Origin: Obelidium mucronatum
Lineage: Eukaryota > Chytridiomycota > Chytridiomycetes > Chytridiales > Chytriomycetaceae
Direction of reading: 5' to 3'
DNA length: 64,000 nt
Assembly: GCA_025765595.1 (NCBI GenBank)
Contig: JAIVFH010000020.1
Coordinates: 248,001 to 312,000 of the forward strand
Part shown: positions 1 through 10,017 of the stretch, in pieces
Layout of the letters: every line of letters starts with the position of its first letter
Position numbering within the stretch: the stretch's first letter is position 1
Translations under genes and position numbers: made by a program
Notes under the pieces: generated by a model
Told to the model about the DNA's origin: nothing
Seen by the model: the letters and a program-made list of their open reading frames with translations, nothing else
Database searches by the model: none

Positions 1-94
1 AGCCAACAATGATTTCCATGAGAAATAGGATCAGAGTGAGACCTCCGACAAGCTTGATTTTGGTCTCTCGACTTGTATTTGAAAACAGCGCCAT
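1..94 (-). CDS. Cation diffusion facilitator (zinc transporter), N-terminus only
   Basis: Only the first 31 codons lie in the window; the gene runs off the left edge. From the ATG at 94 the peptide reads MALFSNTSRETKIKLVGG and then a hydrophobic stretch, LTLILFLMEIIVG. This is the usual start of SLC30/ZRC1-type zinc transporters: a basic lead followed by TM1 with an E-[IV]-x-x-G ending. Family members move Zn2+ out of the cytosol into the vacuole or endomembranes in exchange for protons. The identification rests on one transmembrane segment, so another transporter type is possible. The next gene, the alpha/beta hydrolase at 356, is divergent, leaving about 260 bp of shared upstream DNA. Confidence 0.6.
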   Translation of the reverse strand, partial: MALFSNTSRETKIKLVGGLTLILFLMEIIVG

Positions 95-355
95 GATGAT
101 TGGTAATTATTCTTTTTTCAAACGGACAGATTGTGCGCTTATTTATGTTCAGGATGCGATGAGTCATCAAATGATTGGAATGATAGGTCATCAACGCCTC
201 CATGACTTATCCTTTAGCTGCTGAATTTAGCTTCGAACTTTGATTGTTATCAAGTCCACAAGTTATCAATGAGATATTCCTACTTTCAACTGATTTCCTG
301 AATCCTATTTTGCTTACGCAAGTTGTCCAAGTTCCACGTAATAAAAACGTTAACA

Positions 356-1474
356 ATGGAAGCTGAAACTGACCCAATCCCCCTCGACCTTCCCGATGAG
401 AAGTTCTTCACTCTCTCTGACGGCCGCACTCTTGCCTACACCGAAACAGGGGACTTTACAAGTCGCAAGTTGTTTATTGGCTTCCACGGAGTCTTTGGTG
501 TGGGTGCCGTGTCACCACACCACAACCAGTTTTATGCCTCGCGCGGCTGGCGCTGTATTTCCCCGTCTGTCCCTGGCTGGGGCCGATCATCGCCGTTTCC
601 CTCAAACCTGCCGCTTTGCGCGTTTGCCTCTGATATCGCGCAATTGATTCGCCATCTTGTGCCGCCCCCAACTCAATCCCACGCGTTGTACTCTGGGGTT
701 ACGCATCTGGTGTTTTTTGGAGGCAGTTACGGAAGTCTTTGGGCTTACGCATGTGCGGCCAACATGCCGCCATCCCACATGCAAAGAATCGAGCCAGCTT
801 CGGCGATCCGCGGGCTACTAGTTATGGGGGGATTCAGCCCCTTTCGTGATCACGAAGGCCACACGGAAGGAATGAGTTGGTTGAATTACCTGACAGTCGG
901 CCGTCCTGGACAGTACTTCCCACTTTCGTTGATTCACCCGTTTGTAGGAGGAATCATACAATCGAAAATCGCTGGGAAAATGGATGGAAGTCTTGAAATC
1001 CTTCGGCAAATCCTGACTGGCCCGAAAGCAATGAATCCTGAGGAACGAGCTGCAATGGAAACCTGGGTGGCAACCTTTGGGCAAACTTTTGAGGAGTGGG
1101 AGAGATTCATGGCAAGAAATATGGCGCTTAGTGTTCTTCATACGTTGGATGGGTATTCTGCTGTTCCAAGAATCATCAATTCGGATTGGGGGTTTCGCAT
1201 GTCCGAAATCTTGGTTGCAGGTGCAACCGTTGGTAATTCTTCACATCAACGTGACTCAATTTCTATTGTGCCGTCTGTTCTTCCGCCTGTCGTTATTGCT
1301 GGTGCTTTACGCGATCACCTGGCGCCTATTGCAATGCAACGGTGGGTTGCCTCGCAGATTCCAGGTGCCCAGTTTATTGCCTTGGAAGGAAATCATATTA
1401 GCGGAATTATTTCCATGCTTTCAATGGTTTCGGGATTGTTGGCAGGTATTGCTGAGGCTGACGCAAATGCATGA
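356..1474 (+). CDS. Alpha/beta-hydrolase fold protein
   Basis: A 372-residue single-exon protein. It shows the alpha/beta hydrolase pattern in order: an oxyanion-loop region FHGVFG near residue 44, the nucleophile elbow GGSYGS with Ser about 124, a late acid in GALRDHLAP, and a catalytic His in EGNHISG. No signal peptide is seen. The first in-frame ATG (MEAETDPIP) is at 356; the frame is open upstream to 323 but without an ATG. Substrate cannot be told; epoxide hydrolases, esterases and haloperoxidase-like enzymes share this layout. The gene ends 16 bp from the end of the convergent Cys-rich gene, so the two 3' ends probably overlap in mRNA. Confidence 0.8.
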   Translation: MEAETDPIPLDLPDEKFFTLSDGRTLAYTETGDFTSRKLFIGFHGVFGVGAVSPHHNQFYASRGWRCISPSVPGWGRSSPFPSNLPLCAFASDIAQLIRHLVPPPTQSHALYSGVTHLVFFGGSYGSLWAYACAANMPPSHMQRIEPASAIRGLLVMGGFSPFRDHEGHTEGMSWLNYLTVGRPGQYFPLSLIHPFVGGIIQSKIAGKMDGSLEILRQILTGPKAMNPEERAAMETWVATFGQTFEEWERFMARNMALSVLHTLDGYSAVPRIINSDWGFRMSEILVAGATVGNSSHQRDSISIVPSVLPPVVIAGALRDHLAPIAMQRWVASQIPGAQFIALEGNHISGIISMLSMVSGLLAGIAEADANA

Positions 1475-1490
1475 AATATTCGCTTTATTG

Positions 1491-2162
1491 TCATAAAAAT
1501 AGAAAGGGAATAAAACATGGCCATAGTGACATTAAAACAGATCCAGAAGATTTTGTGGTTGTGGCTGTAGCTGTAGTGATCAAACGAGTGGTTGTCAAAG
1601 TAACAACACCAGTTGGCACAGTCATATTGGCAGCGGCACATGCCTGGCTGCGTACATTGAGATTATCAGAGTACTCAGGAAACCAATCGTTTTTGCTGTT
1701 TTCGGCGGAACTACTGCACTGTCGCTCAACTTCGTCTAAATTGGTGATCGAACAGATACATCTGTTCTTTCCCAACTCGTCAGCACGAACCCCTGAGGAG
1801 GCAGAAATACAGCCCTTCTTGGCAGTGTTCCAAGCATACATCGCAGAATAGCAAGCGGATGTAAGCATCAGATTGGGTGGCGGGATCAGTGTTGCGTTAT
1901 TGGGTCGCCCTGCAGCAGCACAATCTTTCTGATTCTGCGCAACAGAGCCAGCATAGCTCTCATACCACTGGCTCAAGTCGTTTGCGGGGGACTTGCAGTG
2001 AGAGTATATGTTCTGGACAGCTTGTGGAACACAGAAACAGGAACTCCAAGTTTCCTTTGGTTGCCATCGAGTGCATAGAACGTACTCTTCGTCTAGACTT
2101 TTCAGGGACACATAGCATTCGGAAGTGAGGTTGAGATTTGTAGGAATGGTCGAACCGGACAT
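1491..2162 (-). CDS. Cys-rich surface protein with GPI-anchor-like tail
   Basis: 223 residues with 14 or more cysteines in the first 190, several as paired motifs (SCFC, CIC). A Thr-rich stretch (TTTRLITTATATTTK) is followed by a hydrophobic C-terminus (WPCFIPFLFL), the layout of a GPI-anchored wall or surface protein. The ATG used (MSGSTIPTNLNL) is not followed by a signal peptide. The frame stays open upstream without an obvious hydrophobic lead, so a signal-peptide exon upstream may be missing from this model. Family not recognised. Convergent with the alpha/beta hydrolase gene. Confidence 0.6.
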   Translation of the reverse strand: MSGSTIPTNLNLTSECYVSLKSLDEEYVLCTRWQPKETWSSCFCVPQAVQNIYSHCKSPANDLSQWYESYAGSVAQNQKDCAAAGRPNNATLIPPPNLMLTSACYSAMYAWNTAKKGCISASSGVRADELGKNRCICSITNLDEVERQCSSSAENSKNDWFPEYSDNLNVRSQACAAANMTVPTGVVTLTTTRLITTATATTTKSSGSVLMSLWPCFIPFLFL

Positions 2163-2443
2163 TGAACAAGAGCTCCTCTTTGTTTTTGATTGATGTTTTA
2201 ATACAACCCCACGTGATGCAGATGCAGATCTTTAAGGGGTAAGTTACTCCTCAAGGCAGGTCCAAGCGCAAAAAGTGCCACTTGAACAGAATTATGTTTT
2301 CCATCAGCTTCATATTCTTTTTTAATATTAAAGAACCTTAATATTGATCTTTTATTGTCTTAATTCTAAAGTTTAAAGTGCTGTATACAACAAAAAAAAT
2401 ACATCTAAACTGCAATGAAGGGGCTTTTCGGTCTTTTCCCTTT

Positions 2444-5400
2444 TTAAAGCAACAATGCGACGGCAGCAGCAACGGCAGCGCTACCAATAAGCTTATCAGC
2501 ACTGTTGGCGACCAAGTTGTTGCTCGCCTTGGTGGTAGTCGCTGGGGTGTTTCCAGCTGGGACTGGTGCGTATGGAGCAGATCCCGCAGAGGCGGATGGA
2601 GTGCTTCCAGCTGGAGCACCGTAAGTGTTTGATGGAGAGTTTCCAGCAGCGGCACCAGTAGTAGTGGTGCAGGATGCAGCAGCAGCGCTACCAGAAGCAG
2701 TGGCGGAGGCAGTGGCAGTGGCAGTGCAAGTGGTAGTAGTGGTGGTGGAGCAAGTGGATCCTGCGGCATTAGCGCCAACACCGGCAGTTCCTTGAGTGAA
2801 CTGGATGTTGATGCCACTCTGTCTCTTAGTTGGACCACCGATCGCAGTCAACTGGTAAGAAACAGTTCCAAGGACAGAAGTGTTGGCGTTGATGCTGACA
2901 ATCAAGTTCAAGCTGGCTGTCAAGTTGAAGGCGTACCAGATGCTTCCAACAAAAGTGGGGACTGGGAAGGTGATTTCAGTACCGTTGGTAATGGGGGTGC
3001 TGGTGATGTTGAAGGGGGATTCGACACCGTAAGTGGCGTTGTTGGTGGCGGGCCCGAAAGTGTAGGTGGTGCTGGTCAAGGTGACAAAGACGGCAGCGAG
3101 GCCAGATGGGCTGGATGGAAGGTTTCCACCGAGGACTTGAGTGACTTGTCCTGGAGTGAGGGAAACGTTGGCGGATTGCAAAGAGGCCGCAACGAGAGCT
3201 GGGTCGACAGGTCCAAGGGAGGATGGGAAAGTGGCGGCGAGGGAAGCAGCGAGGGAAGTACCGTTGGTTCCAGTGAACGGAGTTGGGGTGGTTGCGTTAA
3301 CTGGGCCGGCGGCGGCAAGAGCAGCAAGGCCAGATGGAGCGGCAACATTCTTGCATCGGTTGAGTGGAGATGGTGGGCTAACTGGGTTACAAGTTGGCTT
3401 TGTGTAGTGGATGGCAAAGTCGGTGGAGTTGGCCAAAACAGGTTGGGCGGTAAGTCCAACTGCTGGAACACGGGCCTTGACACTCAAAGTCAAGACAGTC
3501 GATCCAGTTTCGCTGACCCAGTCAACGGTAGCCTTGGTCTTGGTCAAACGCAAGTGAGCGAATCCGTAGGAAAGAGTTTCGTTACCAGCGGTGAAAGTCT
3601 GGTCCAATGGAGCACAAGCCTTGTCGAGCTTACCACCGGAACCAGATTGAATTTGAAGGGTGCTTCCATTGTTGGTCAAGTATCCAGCAAGAGAGTGTTC
3701 GTGTCCGTTCATGTAACCAGAAACGTTCCACTTGTTGATGTAGCTCAAAAGAGTTGGCATGAACTTGGTTTGGGCGTTTCCTTGACAGGTGTAGATTGGG
3801 TGGTGACCAACAACAAAGATGTAAGCGTCGTTGTTGGCAGCGGCGATAGCGTTTTCGATCCAGGCCAACTGCTTGGCGACAGTGTTGGATTCCGCATTCC
3901 ATCCGACAGCTGTGAATTGAGCGGCCATGGCAGCGGTGTAACCAGTAAAGTTGTAGTACAAAAGATCAGTTTCAATGAAGATGAAGGACGCGTAAACTCC
4001 AGTGTCGACTTCAATACGCTTGGTGTAGAAGTAGTCTGGCAAAACCCAGTTGGCACCTTGGTGCTCAAGCTCAGAAGTGGCAGATCCAGCTCCGTTCCAA
4101 TCGTGGTTACTGCAAAACAAGAACATGGTACGTTAAGTAAAACGAGCACTGTAGAATTTGTTAAAATGATTGTTATTACCCCATGACGGTCCACCAAGGC
4201 AGAGTCTTCAAGTAGGTTCCGTTGAAGACGTTAGCCCAGATTTGAGTGAACTTGGCATCGTCAGCAGTTTGAATACCGTCGTAACTGAGGGCACCAGCTC
4301 CAGAGTAGAAGTTGTCTCCAGTAGAAATAACAGCTTGGGAAGAAGTAGACTCAGCCCAGGTGTTCATGGTAGTAGCAACGTTGCTCAAGTTGGCACTAAG
4401 GGCACCCCAGTCTCCAATAATCAAATAGTCAACAGCCTTTGGCTTTGTGTAGTGAATGGCAGCATCAGTGGAGTTGGCCAAAACAGGTTGGGCAGTAAGT
4501 CCAACTGCTGGAACACGAGCATTGACACTCAATGACAAAACAGTGGTACCGCTCTCGTTGATCCAGTCAACAGTGGCCTTGGTGGCGTCAATGCGCAAGT
4601 GCGCGAATCCGTAGGAAAGAGTTTCGTTACCAGCGGTGAAGGTTTGGTCCAATGGAGCACAAGCCTTGTCGAGCTTACCACCCGATCCAGATTGAATTTG
4701 AAGGGTGCTTCCATTGTTGGTCAAGTATCCGGCAAGAGAGTGTTCGTGTCCGTTCATGTAACCAGAAACGTTCCACTTGTTGATGTAGCTCAAAAGAGTT
4801 GGCATGAACTTGGTTTGGGCGTTTCCTTGACAGGTGTAGATTGGGTGGTGACCAACAACAAAGATGTAAGCGTCGTTGTTGGCAGCGGCGATAGCGTTTT
4901 CGATCCAGGACAATTGCTTGGCGACAGTGTTGGATTCGGCGTTCCATCCCAAAGCAGTAAATTGGGTGGCCATGGCGGTGGTGTACCCAGTAAAGTTGTA
5001 GTACAAGAGATCGGTTTCAATGAAGATGAAGGAAGCGTAAACTCCAGTGTCGACTTGAACACGCTTGGTGTAGAAGTAGTCTGGCAAAACCCAGTTGGCA
5101 CCTTGGTGCTCAAGCTCAGAGGTGGCAGATCCTGCTCCGTTCCAATCGTGGTTTCTGAAAGAAACGAAGGGAGGTCAGCAAAAGAATTTGAGATCTGGTT
5201 GAATAAATGATGGTTTACCCCATGACTGTCCACCATGGCAGAGTCTTCAAGTAGGTTCCGTTGAACACGTTAGCCCAGATTTGAGTGAACTTAGCGTCGT
5301 CGGCAGTTTGAATACCGTCGTAACTGAGGGCACCGGCTCCAGAGTAAAAGTTGTCTCCAGTAGAAATAACGGCCAGAGCGGAGGTGGCTTGAGCTCTAGT

Positions 5401-5493
5401 GTCCATGGAAGCAGCAACGTTGGTCAAGTTGGCACTGAGGGCACCCCAGTCTCCAACAATCAGAGCATTAAAGGAAAGTGACTGTACAACCAT
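2444..5493 (-). CDS. Tandem two-domain purple acid phosphatase (TRAP/ACP5-like), GPI-anchored type
   Basis: Three exons (5493-5219, 5154-4180, 4109-2444) give one 971-residue reading frame with two complete metallophosphoesterase domains. Domain 1 is about residues 10-332 and domain 2 about 333-640. Both keep every metal motif: GDWG, TGDNFY, GNHDW, VGHHP and GHEHS. Such enzymes hydrolyse phosphate esters with an Fe/Zn pair outside the cell or in vacuoles. Both introns (64 and 70 nt) split the Gly codon of the GNHD motif at the same place, so the duplication copied the intron too. The tail (about 641-971) is a unique region, then Ser/Thr-rich sequence, then a hydrophobic end (SAAVAAAVALLL) fit for a GPI anchor. 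No signal peptide is visible after the ATG; a TATA-like CCTATATAATCC lies about 55 bp upstream of it. Confidence 0.85.
3396..5470 (-). repeat. Intragenic direct duplication of the phosphatase unit
   Basis: Two direct copies of about 1.04 kb, at about 5470-4437 and 4436-3396, inside the acid phosphatase gene. Long stretches are near identical at the base level, for example around 3740-3860 and 4760-4880, including silent positions. The copies include the intron: acceptors at 4110 and 5155 are 1045 bp apart. The near identity suggests a recent duplication or ongoing gene conversion. Confidence 0.85.
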
Positions 5494-6120
5494 GTTTTCT
5501 AGATTTCTATAATAATTTTACTGGTGGGAACAAAGTCCAGGATTATATAGGAATTATTTCAGTACAAGCAAGCAATAACTGAAATAGGCCAAGAAATTTG
5601 CCATGCACCCAGCGACCCACAAATTTACACTCTGGGGAAGAGACAAGTAGCACAGTCTCAAAGAATTTCACGCGAGGAAATAATCTGAGTCCAGTGCCGT
5701 TTAGTAACTGTTTTGATTCCCAGCCTCGGTTGTTGCTTCACAATGTGGGCACACGCTTGATATGGGCACACGCCCATCAAAATTTGTGTTACCAAAGAGT
5801 AAATTTTTGCGTGCACGCTCTCTCTTTTGAATTCAATAAAATGAAAGAATTCACAACGCGACCGGTTTCTGTTCCAACTTAAATGTGTGGATTGAATTTG
5901 GATGACTCTATGTGTTGGGGGATCTTCAATCGGGTTTCTGGTGACTCGCTCCAAATGAAAAGAGCAACGATGATGTCTAGCTTTCAAAACTTCAGCCTTG
6001 TACGTGGAGCAGCCAGCGTTATCGCTGCTAACGACGTCGGTTGTGTGCGGGTGTGTGTGATATGGTTGATTTGAAATTGACGAAAAATCGCTTACTAATT
6101 ATGTAAAAATGCCGCGACGA
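5494..6120. other. Intergenic region, no gene seen
   Basis: Short frames here have no recognisable protein features or codon pattern. It holds the promoter of the acid phosphatase gene (TATATAA-like box near 5547) and nothing else I can support. Confidence 0.5.
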
Positions 6121-6121
6121 C

Positions 6122-6560
6122 TTGCAACTTGAACGCACTTTTACACCAACGTCGTGTAGCGCAGCGTTCTTCATTTCTGCGCATCGCGCGTGTCTTTTTC
6201 CAGACGGGCGCACTGGCGGCGTATCAAGCGGACATCCACGCAAAGAAGGTCAAGGAAGGTCTAAGCAAGCGCCGACTTTCTGGGCATCAGCCCGAAGGCG
6301 CGCGGCCGTGGCTGAAGCCTTTTAAGCCTCGAAGACGGTTTTCTTGCCGCCCGCGTCGCGCAGAAGCTCGCGTTTCTCGAAGTCGTCGAGCTGGAGGTCG
6401 GGCGGCGCTTCTGGATCGGCGACGCGTTCACCGCAGTCGATGCGGACTCTTCGGTGATTCTGTCGCGGGCGATCGACTTGTCCGCGTTTCTAAATGTGCA
6501 AAATACCAGCAGGGCATTCAGAGTCTGGACTTTGCGAAGGAAACCCGTATACTGATGGCG
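6122..6560 (+). pseudogene. Broken bacterial-type glutathione S-transferase
   Basis: Read in one frame the stretch does not code for a family member, but pieces of a beta-class GST appear in three frames. TPTSCSAAFFISAHRACLF (about 6141-6200) matches the N-terminal thioredoxin-fold part. ADIHAKKVKEG (6225-6260) and DFLGISPK (about 6273-6296) follow, standing for the usual KKxxDG...DFLAINPKG. Then LAFLEVVELEVGRRFWIGDA, FTAVDADSS and IDLSAFLNVQ (6370-6510) match the C-terminal helical domain. About 80-100 residues between the halves are missing. It is more GC-rich than its surroundings. It is a remnant with several frameshifts and an internal deletion. Whether it came from bacteria or from a resident fungal gene cannot be decided here. 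Confidence 0.7.
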
Positions 6561-6617
6561 AAAGATGTGTAGCGGTTGCTATTACGTAATTTTTGTAATA
6601 TTTTAATTAAAAAGTCA

Positions 6618-7124
6618 ATGCTTCGATTGCCGCTTCTCTCACACTCCTTGGCTCAACGCTGCCGGGCGCATGCCGTAAACTTTCCCAGTATAACTGGAGG
6701 CACATTTGCCGCCGGCAGCACTCGTAGATACGCTGGCCTGGCACCACCAACGCAAAGCGCACAGCTCAACGTGTTCAACGAGCCGATGGCTGTCTGCTGT
6801 ACTTCCCCGCTGACTGGCTTCTTTCGAACTGGCTCCTGTGAGACTGACGAGGAGAACGACGTTGGTCGCCACACTGTTTGTGTGCTGATTTCAAACGACT
6901 TTCTCAAACACCAAAAGGCAGTCGGCAATGATTTGATTACTCCACGACCAGAGTTTGGATTTGTTGGTCTAAAGGAAGGGGATCGATGGTGTGTGTGTGC
7001 TTCAAGGTGGAAGCAGAGTGTGGACCAAGGTGTTGTGGCAAAAGTTATCCTTCATTCCACAAACGTCAAGACTCTGCGAATCCTGGGAATGACGCTGGAG
7101 GAGCTGCTGCAATATTCTGCTTGA
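6618..7124 (+). CDS. DUF2237 family protein, probably mitochondrial
   Basis: 168 residues, one exon. The DUF2237 core fills residues about 55-168: LNVFNEPMAVCCTSPLTGFF, then SCETDEENDVGRHTVC, GNDLITPRPEFGFVGLKEG and RWCVCASRW. The function of this family, shared by bacteria and eukaryotes, is not known to me; conserved Cys pairs (CCTSP, CVCASRW) suggest metal or redox chemistry. The N-terminus (MLRLPLLSHSLAQRCRAHAV) is basic, hydroxylated and free of acids, as in a mitochondrial presequence. The frame is open upstream to 6576 but lacks an earlier ATG. Converges with the nucleoredoxin-like gene, 50 bp between stops. Confidence 0.8.
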   Translation: MLRLPLLSHSLAQRCRAHAVNFPSITGGTFAAGSTRRYAGLAPPTQSAQLNVFNEPMAVCCTSPLTGFFRTGSCETDEENDVGRHTVCVLISNDFLKHQKAVGNDLITPRPEFGFVGLKEGDRWCVCASRWKQSVDQGVVAKVILHSTNVKTLRILGMTLEELLQYSA

Positions 7125-7174
7125 TCGTATAGAATATAAATTCACTTCACCAATGGCGACTTTATTTCCTCACT

Positions 7175-9090
7175 TCAGTGGTTCGCTTTGTAAACCGTTT
7201 GAGTTGTAGTCTTGACAATTTTGTTACCAGATTCTGTGGTTGTGGTGACAGTTGTAGTCTTGGTGGCCTTGGTCCAAGTTTGAGCCACCTTCTTGACACT
7301 GGAAGCTTCCACAGTGGGCTCTGCAGAAGGAGCAACATCCTCCCCAATTTGTTTAACCTCTGCCTTGTCATCAGCAGGATTTTCGACAGACTTCTCAGTC
7401 GCTTCGACCTCGTCCTTTGATTCGGCATCTTTCACCGCAAGAAATTCCTCAGAAAACTTCACCAACGAGTCTTCTGTAATCTCTCCATTGTAGTATTGAA
7501 TCTGAGGAGGATCAAAGGAAACAGCAAGAACATCAATCTTTGTTTCTTTGGCAGAAACAAGATCCTCGCCAAAGTGGCGACCCGCCCAACCTCGTATACC
7601 GCGGCCTGATGGACTTTTTCCACTGTCATAGAAAATTATCATTCTTGGTGCCAATTCTTGTGTAGTTTCCGTGGCTGGAACAAAGCGGCAAACATCGCCA
7701 TCGCAGACAACCGTTCCTGGTTCTACTGCATCAGGATTGCGTGGTACCATACGTTCAGCAACGTTATTCAAAACCGTCTTGATTTGGGTGAGATCTTCTG
7801 GACTTGCCGTGGATGCATACACAACCAAGAAGGGTTTGTCTCCTTGGCGGATTCCATTGGCGTAATACGTTTTACTCAAATCCCCAACCTTGTGGCTCTT
7901 GAATGGGATAGGCTCGCCCTGATTTGATTCATTATAATAAATCGCAATTCTCTTGCATCAGTTTATGTTGGTGCTTACTTGATTGAGGGCAAATGTCGCG
8001 TCAACGTTGACGGCCTTGTACTCTGAATCAACCACAAGAAGGTGAGACGCATTATCAGCCACATGCACATCATAGATCCCAGTCAAATAAAACTGGACTG
8101 AATGATGTTCATCAAAAGCAACAACCGGCCATGGAACCAACGCAGCATGAGCCGCATGTTCCTCAGCAGTCTTTGCCCTACTAATCATTACAACCTCAAA
8201 ATCGTCCTTATCATCCCCACAGCGTTGAGAATACTTGGCAATCAATGCATCGCGCGTTGCCTTACAAATAGCTTCATCGTCTGGCAATACAGTCTTGACA
8301 AAGGTGTGGCCGTCAACCTTGTGCAGCTCCGCGGATTTAGCCACACACACCTCGCAGAGCTTGAACTGAGCGCATTCAGTACATTCATATGAATCACCGT
8401 ACTGCTGCATGACCCCACAGTCGCCTCTACACATTCCCCACCAAGGCTTTTCGAAAACGGTTGTATCGAAAAAGAAGGCCAAGTTCTTTTTGTTCCTGAT
8501 GATTGAGGCGGGATCGACGATGCGTGTGCTTGTGTGATCCACTAATTGGATTACATCCAAAACCGAGTGGATAGACTTGGTTCCGTAAGGGTAGAAAACA
8601 CCTTGAGGGTCCTTGAAGATATGAGACACTGCGTTATCAGTGATGAGGGATCCGTCGTGTGCGTTGAACAGGTGCAAGGCGGGGATCCCATTGATATTCA
8701 GGGCGGCAGAGATTTGGTTGGTTTTTTCAGTGTTGAACGGCGTTGAGAGCCAGGGCATGGATTCAAAGTAGGCCTTATGGGAGGCTTCGTCTTTGTCAGA
8801 ACCAATTAACACGATTTCCAGCTCGGATGACTTGTTGGCGTATAGCTCTTTGAGCTTAGGGCCAAATAGCCTGCATGGTGGACACCAGGAGGCCGAAAAG
8901 AGGAGCCCAATTACTTTCTTGCGGGAGTTGTGGACGACGGAATCGAGGGAGACCTTATTTGATCGTTTTTTTTTTTTTTTTTTAGCAAAGCGTTTTGGTT
9001 TTGCGTCACTTTTTCTTTCTTGCTTACCTCGGCAGATTGGTTTTGGAGAGTTGGGCCGAGGAGTTCACTGAAGTTGACTGTTTTGCTCAT
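7175..9090 (-). CDS. Nucleoredoxin-like thioredoxin-fold protein with Cys/His zinc-type insert
   Basis: Three exons (9090-9028, 8953-7979, 7918-7175) give 593 residues. A thioredoxin-like domain with active site SASWCPPC (Cys 45 and Cys 48) spans about 22-150, with the cis-Pro region GIPALHLF later, as in nucleoredoxins/tryparedoxins. Residues 196-224 and beyond hold a ZZ-like cluster (CRGDCG, CTEC, CEVC, then His) that may bind zinc. Later sequence resembles further thioredoxin-fold halves without active-site cysteines. The C-terminus is acidic, then a Lys/Thr-rich tail (TTTVTTTTESG). The role is probably reduction of protein disulfides in cytosol or nucleus. Intron 1 contains a poly-A/poly-T run. 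Confidence 0.75.
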
Positions 9091-10017
9091 GATTTTTTTC
9101 TGATTAAAAAACGATTGTATCCTTTTTTTCGTTGTGGAAGAGAAGGTGGCGTAAGAACGAGCGGCAACAATCAAAAAAAAATCGATGGGGTACATATTTT
9201 TAATTTTCGGTGTCTTGAATAGTGAAACCAGCATACATAAATTAGATATTTACAGAGAAGGAGGAGGGATTGTTTGGTTTTCATGCATCGAAGTTCTGAC
9301 CCAGCTCATTCATCACGGGTCGTAGTGGGCGCATTCGCAATCCGCAATTTCTTCTTCTGGCTCGCATTCGCCTGAGTTGGATGGGTCGGCGCCTTGGAAG
9401 CGCTCGAACTGGTGGAAACCAGTGCGATCAGGGGGGGAAAAAGGAAAGTTTAATACCAAAAAAGTTGAAAACTCTATCGAACCAAGCGCTAAAGCACATG
9501 ATCCAAGTTATTATGGAAAGCGCGAGGCCACTGCCAGCGAATCAAATATAGCTGCTTATTTTATTGCATTGACTTTCGATGGTCGAACTCAAGAAGTGGC
9601 ATTTAAAAGAAGAAAGTGACGCGTCGATTATATCACAAAGTGACGGCAAATACAACTTCAAGTAACAAAAAGAGGGTGGTAGGGACAGATCTCGCGTCTC
9701 CTTCGTCTTCCATTCCGACCGAAGCCAGAAAGTCTACCTAGTCAGGATCGCATGGTGCGCCGAACACTACTTGCGCACTCTCTGTCCCATACAAAGCTCT
9801 GTTTGTCCTGCATATATATACCTTTTCGAACAAATATTGAAACGCGATTCTAGGACTGACAATTCCATCAATAATTTATTATAATAAATTCAGAGAATAA
9901 TAAAATGAGCGAGCTCTCAAAAAACAAAAAAAGGATCTTTTGAATACTAGCTAAAGGAGGAGTGCGAAGTATTATTCTTTTAAGTTAAATCTGCGCTCTC
10001 ACTAAAGAATAATATTT
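9091..10017. other. Intergenic region with one short possible exon
   Basis: On the minus strand, about 9315-9412 reads FERFQGADPSNSGECEPEEE and ends at a stop, after a polypyrimidine-AG acceptor-like site. It could be the last exon of an unseen gene or chance. No RNA gene or mobile element was recognised in the rest. Confidence 0.3.

Noticed and set aside
2792..4186. Long plus-strand open frame opposite the acid phosphatase
   Set aside because: It is the mirror of the real minus-strand gene; its Ser/Gly/Val-rich peptide has no features, and the minus strand has full catalytic motifs and matching splice sites.
5658..5987. 109-codon minus-strand frame upstream of the acid phosphatase
   Set aside because: No domain or signal peptide, basic random-looking composition, and it overlaps the likely promoter.
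9630..9840. Possible small RNA gene in the gap before the LRR gene
   Set aside because: No tRNA, U6 or 5S pattern could be made; only a TATATATA stretch is notable.
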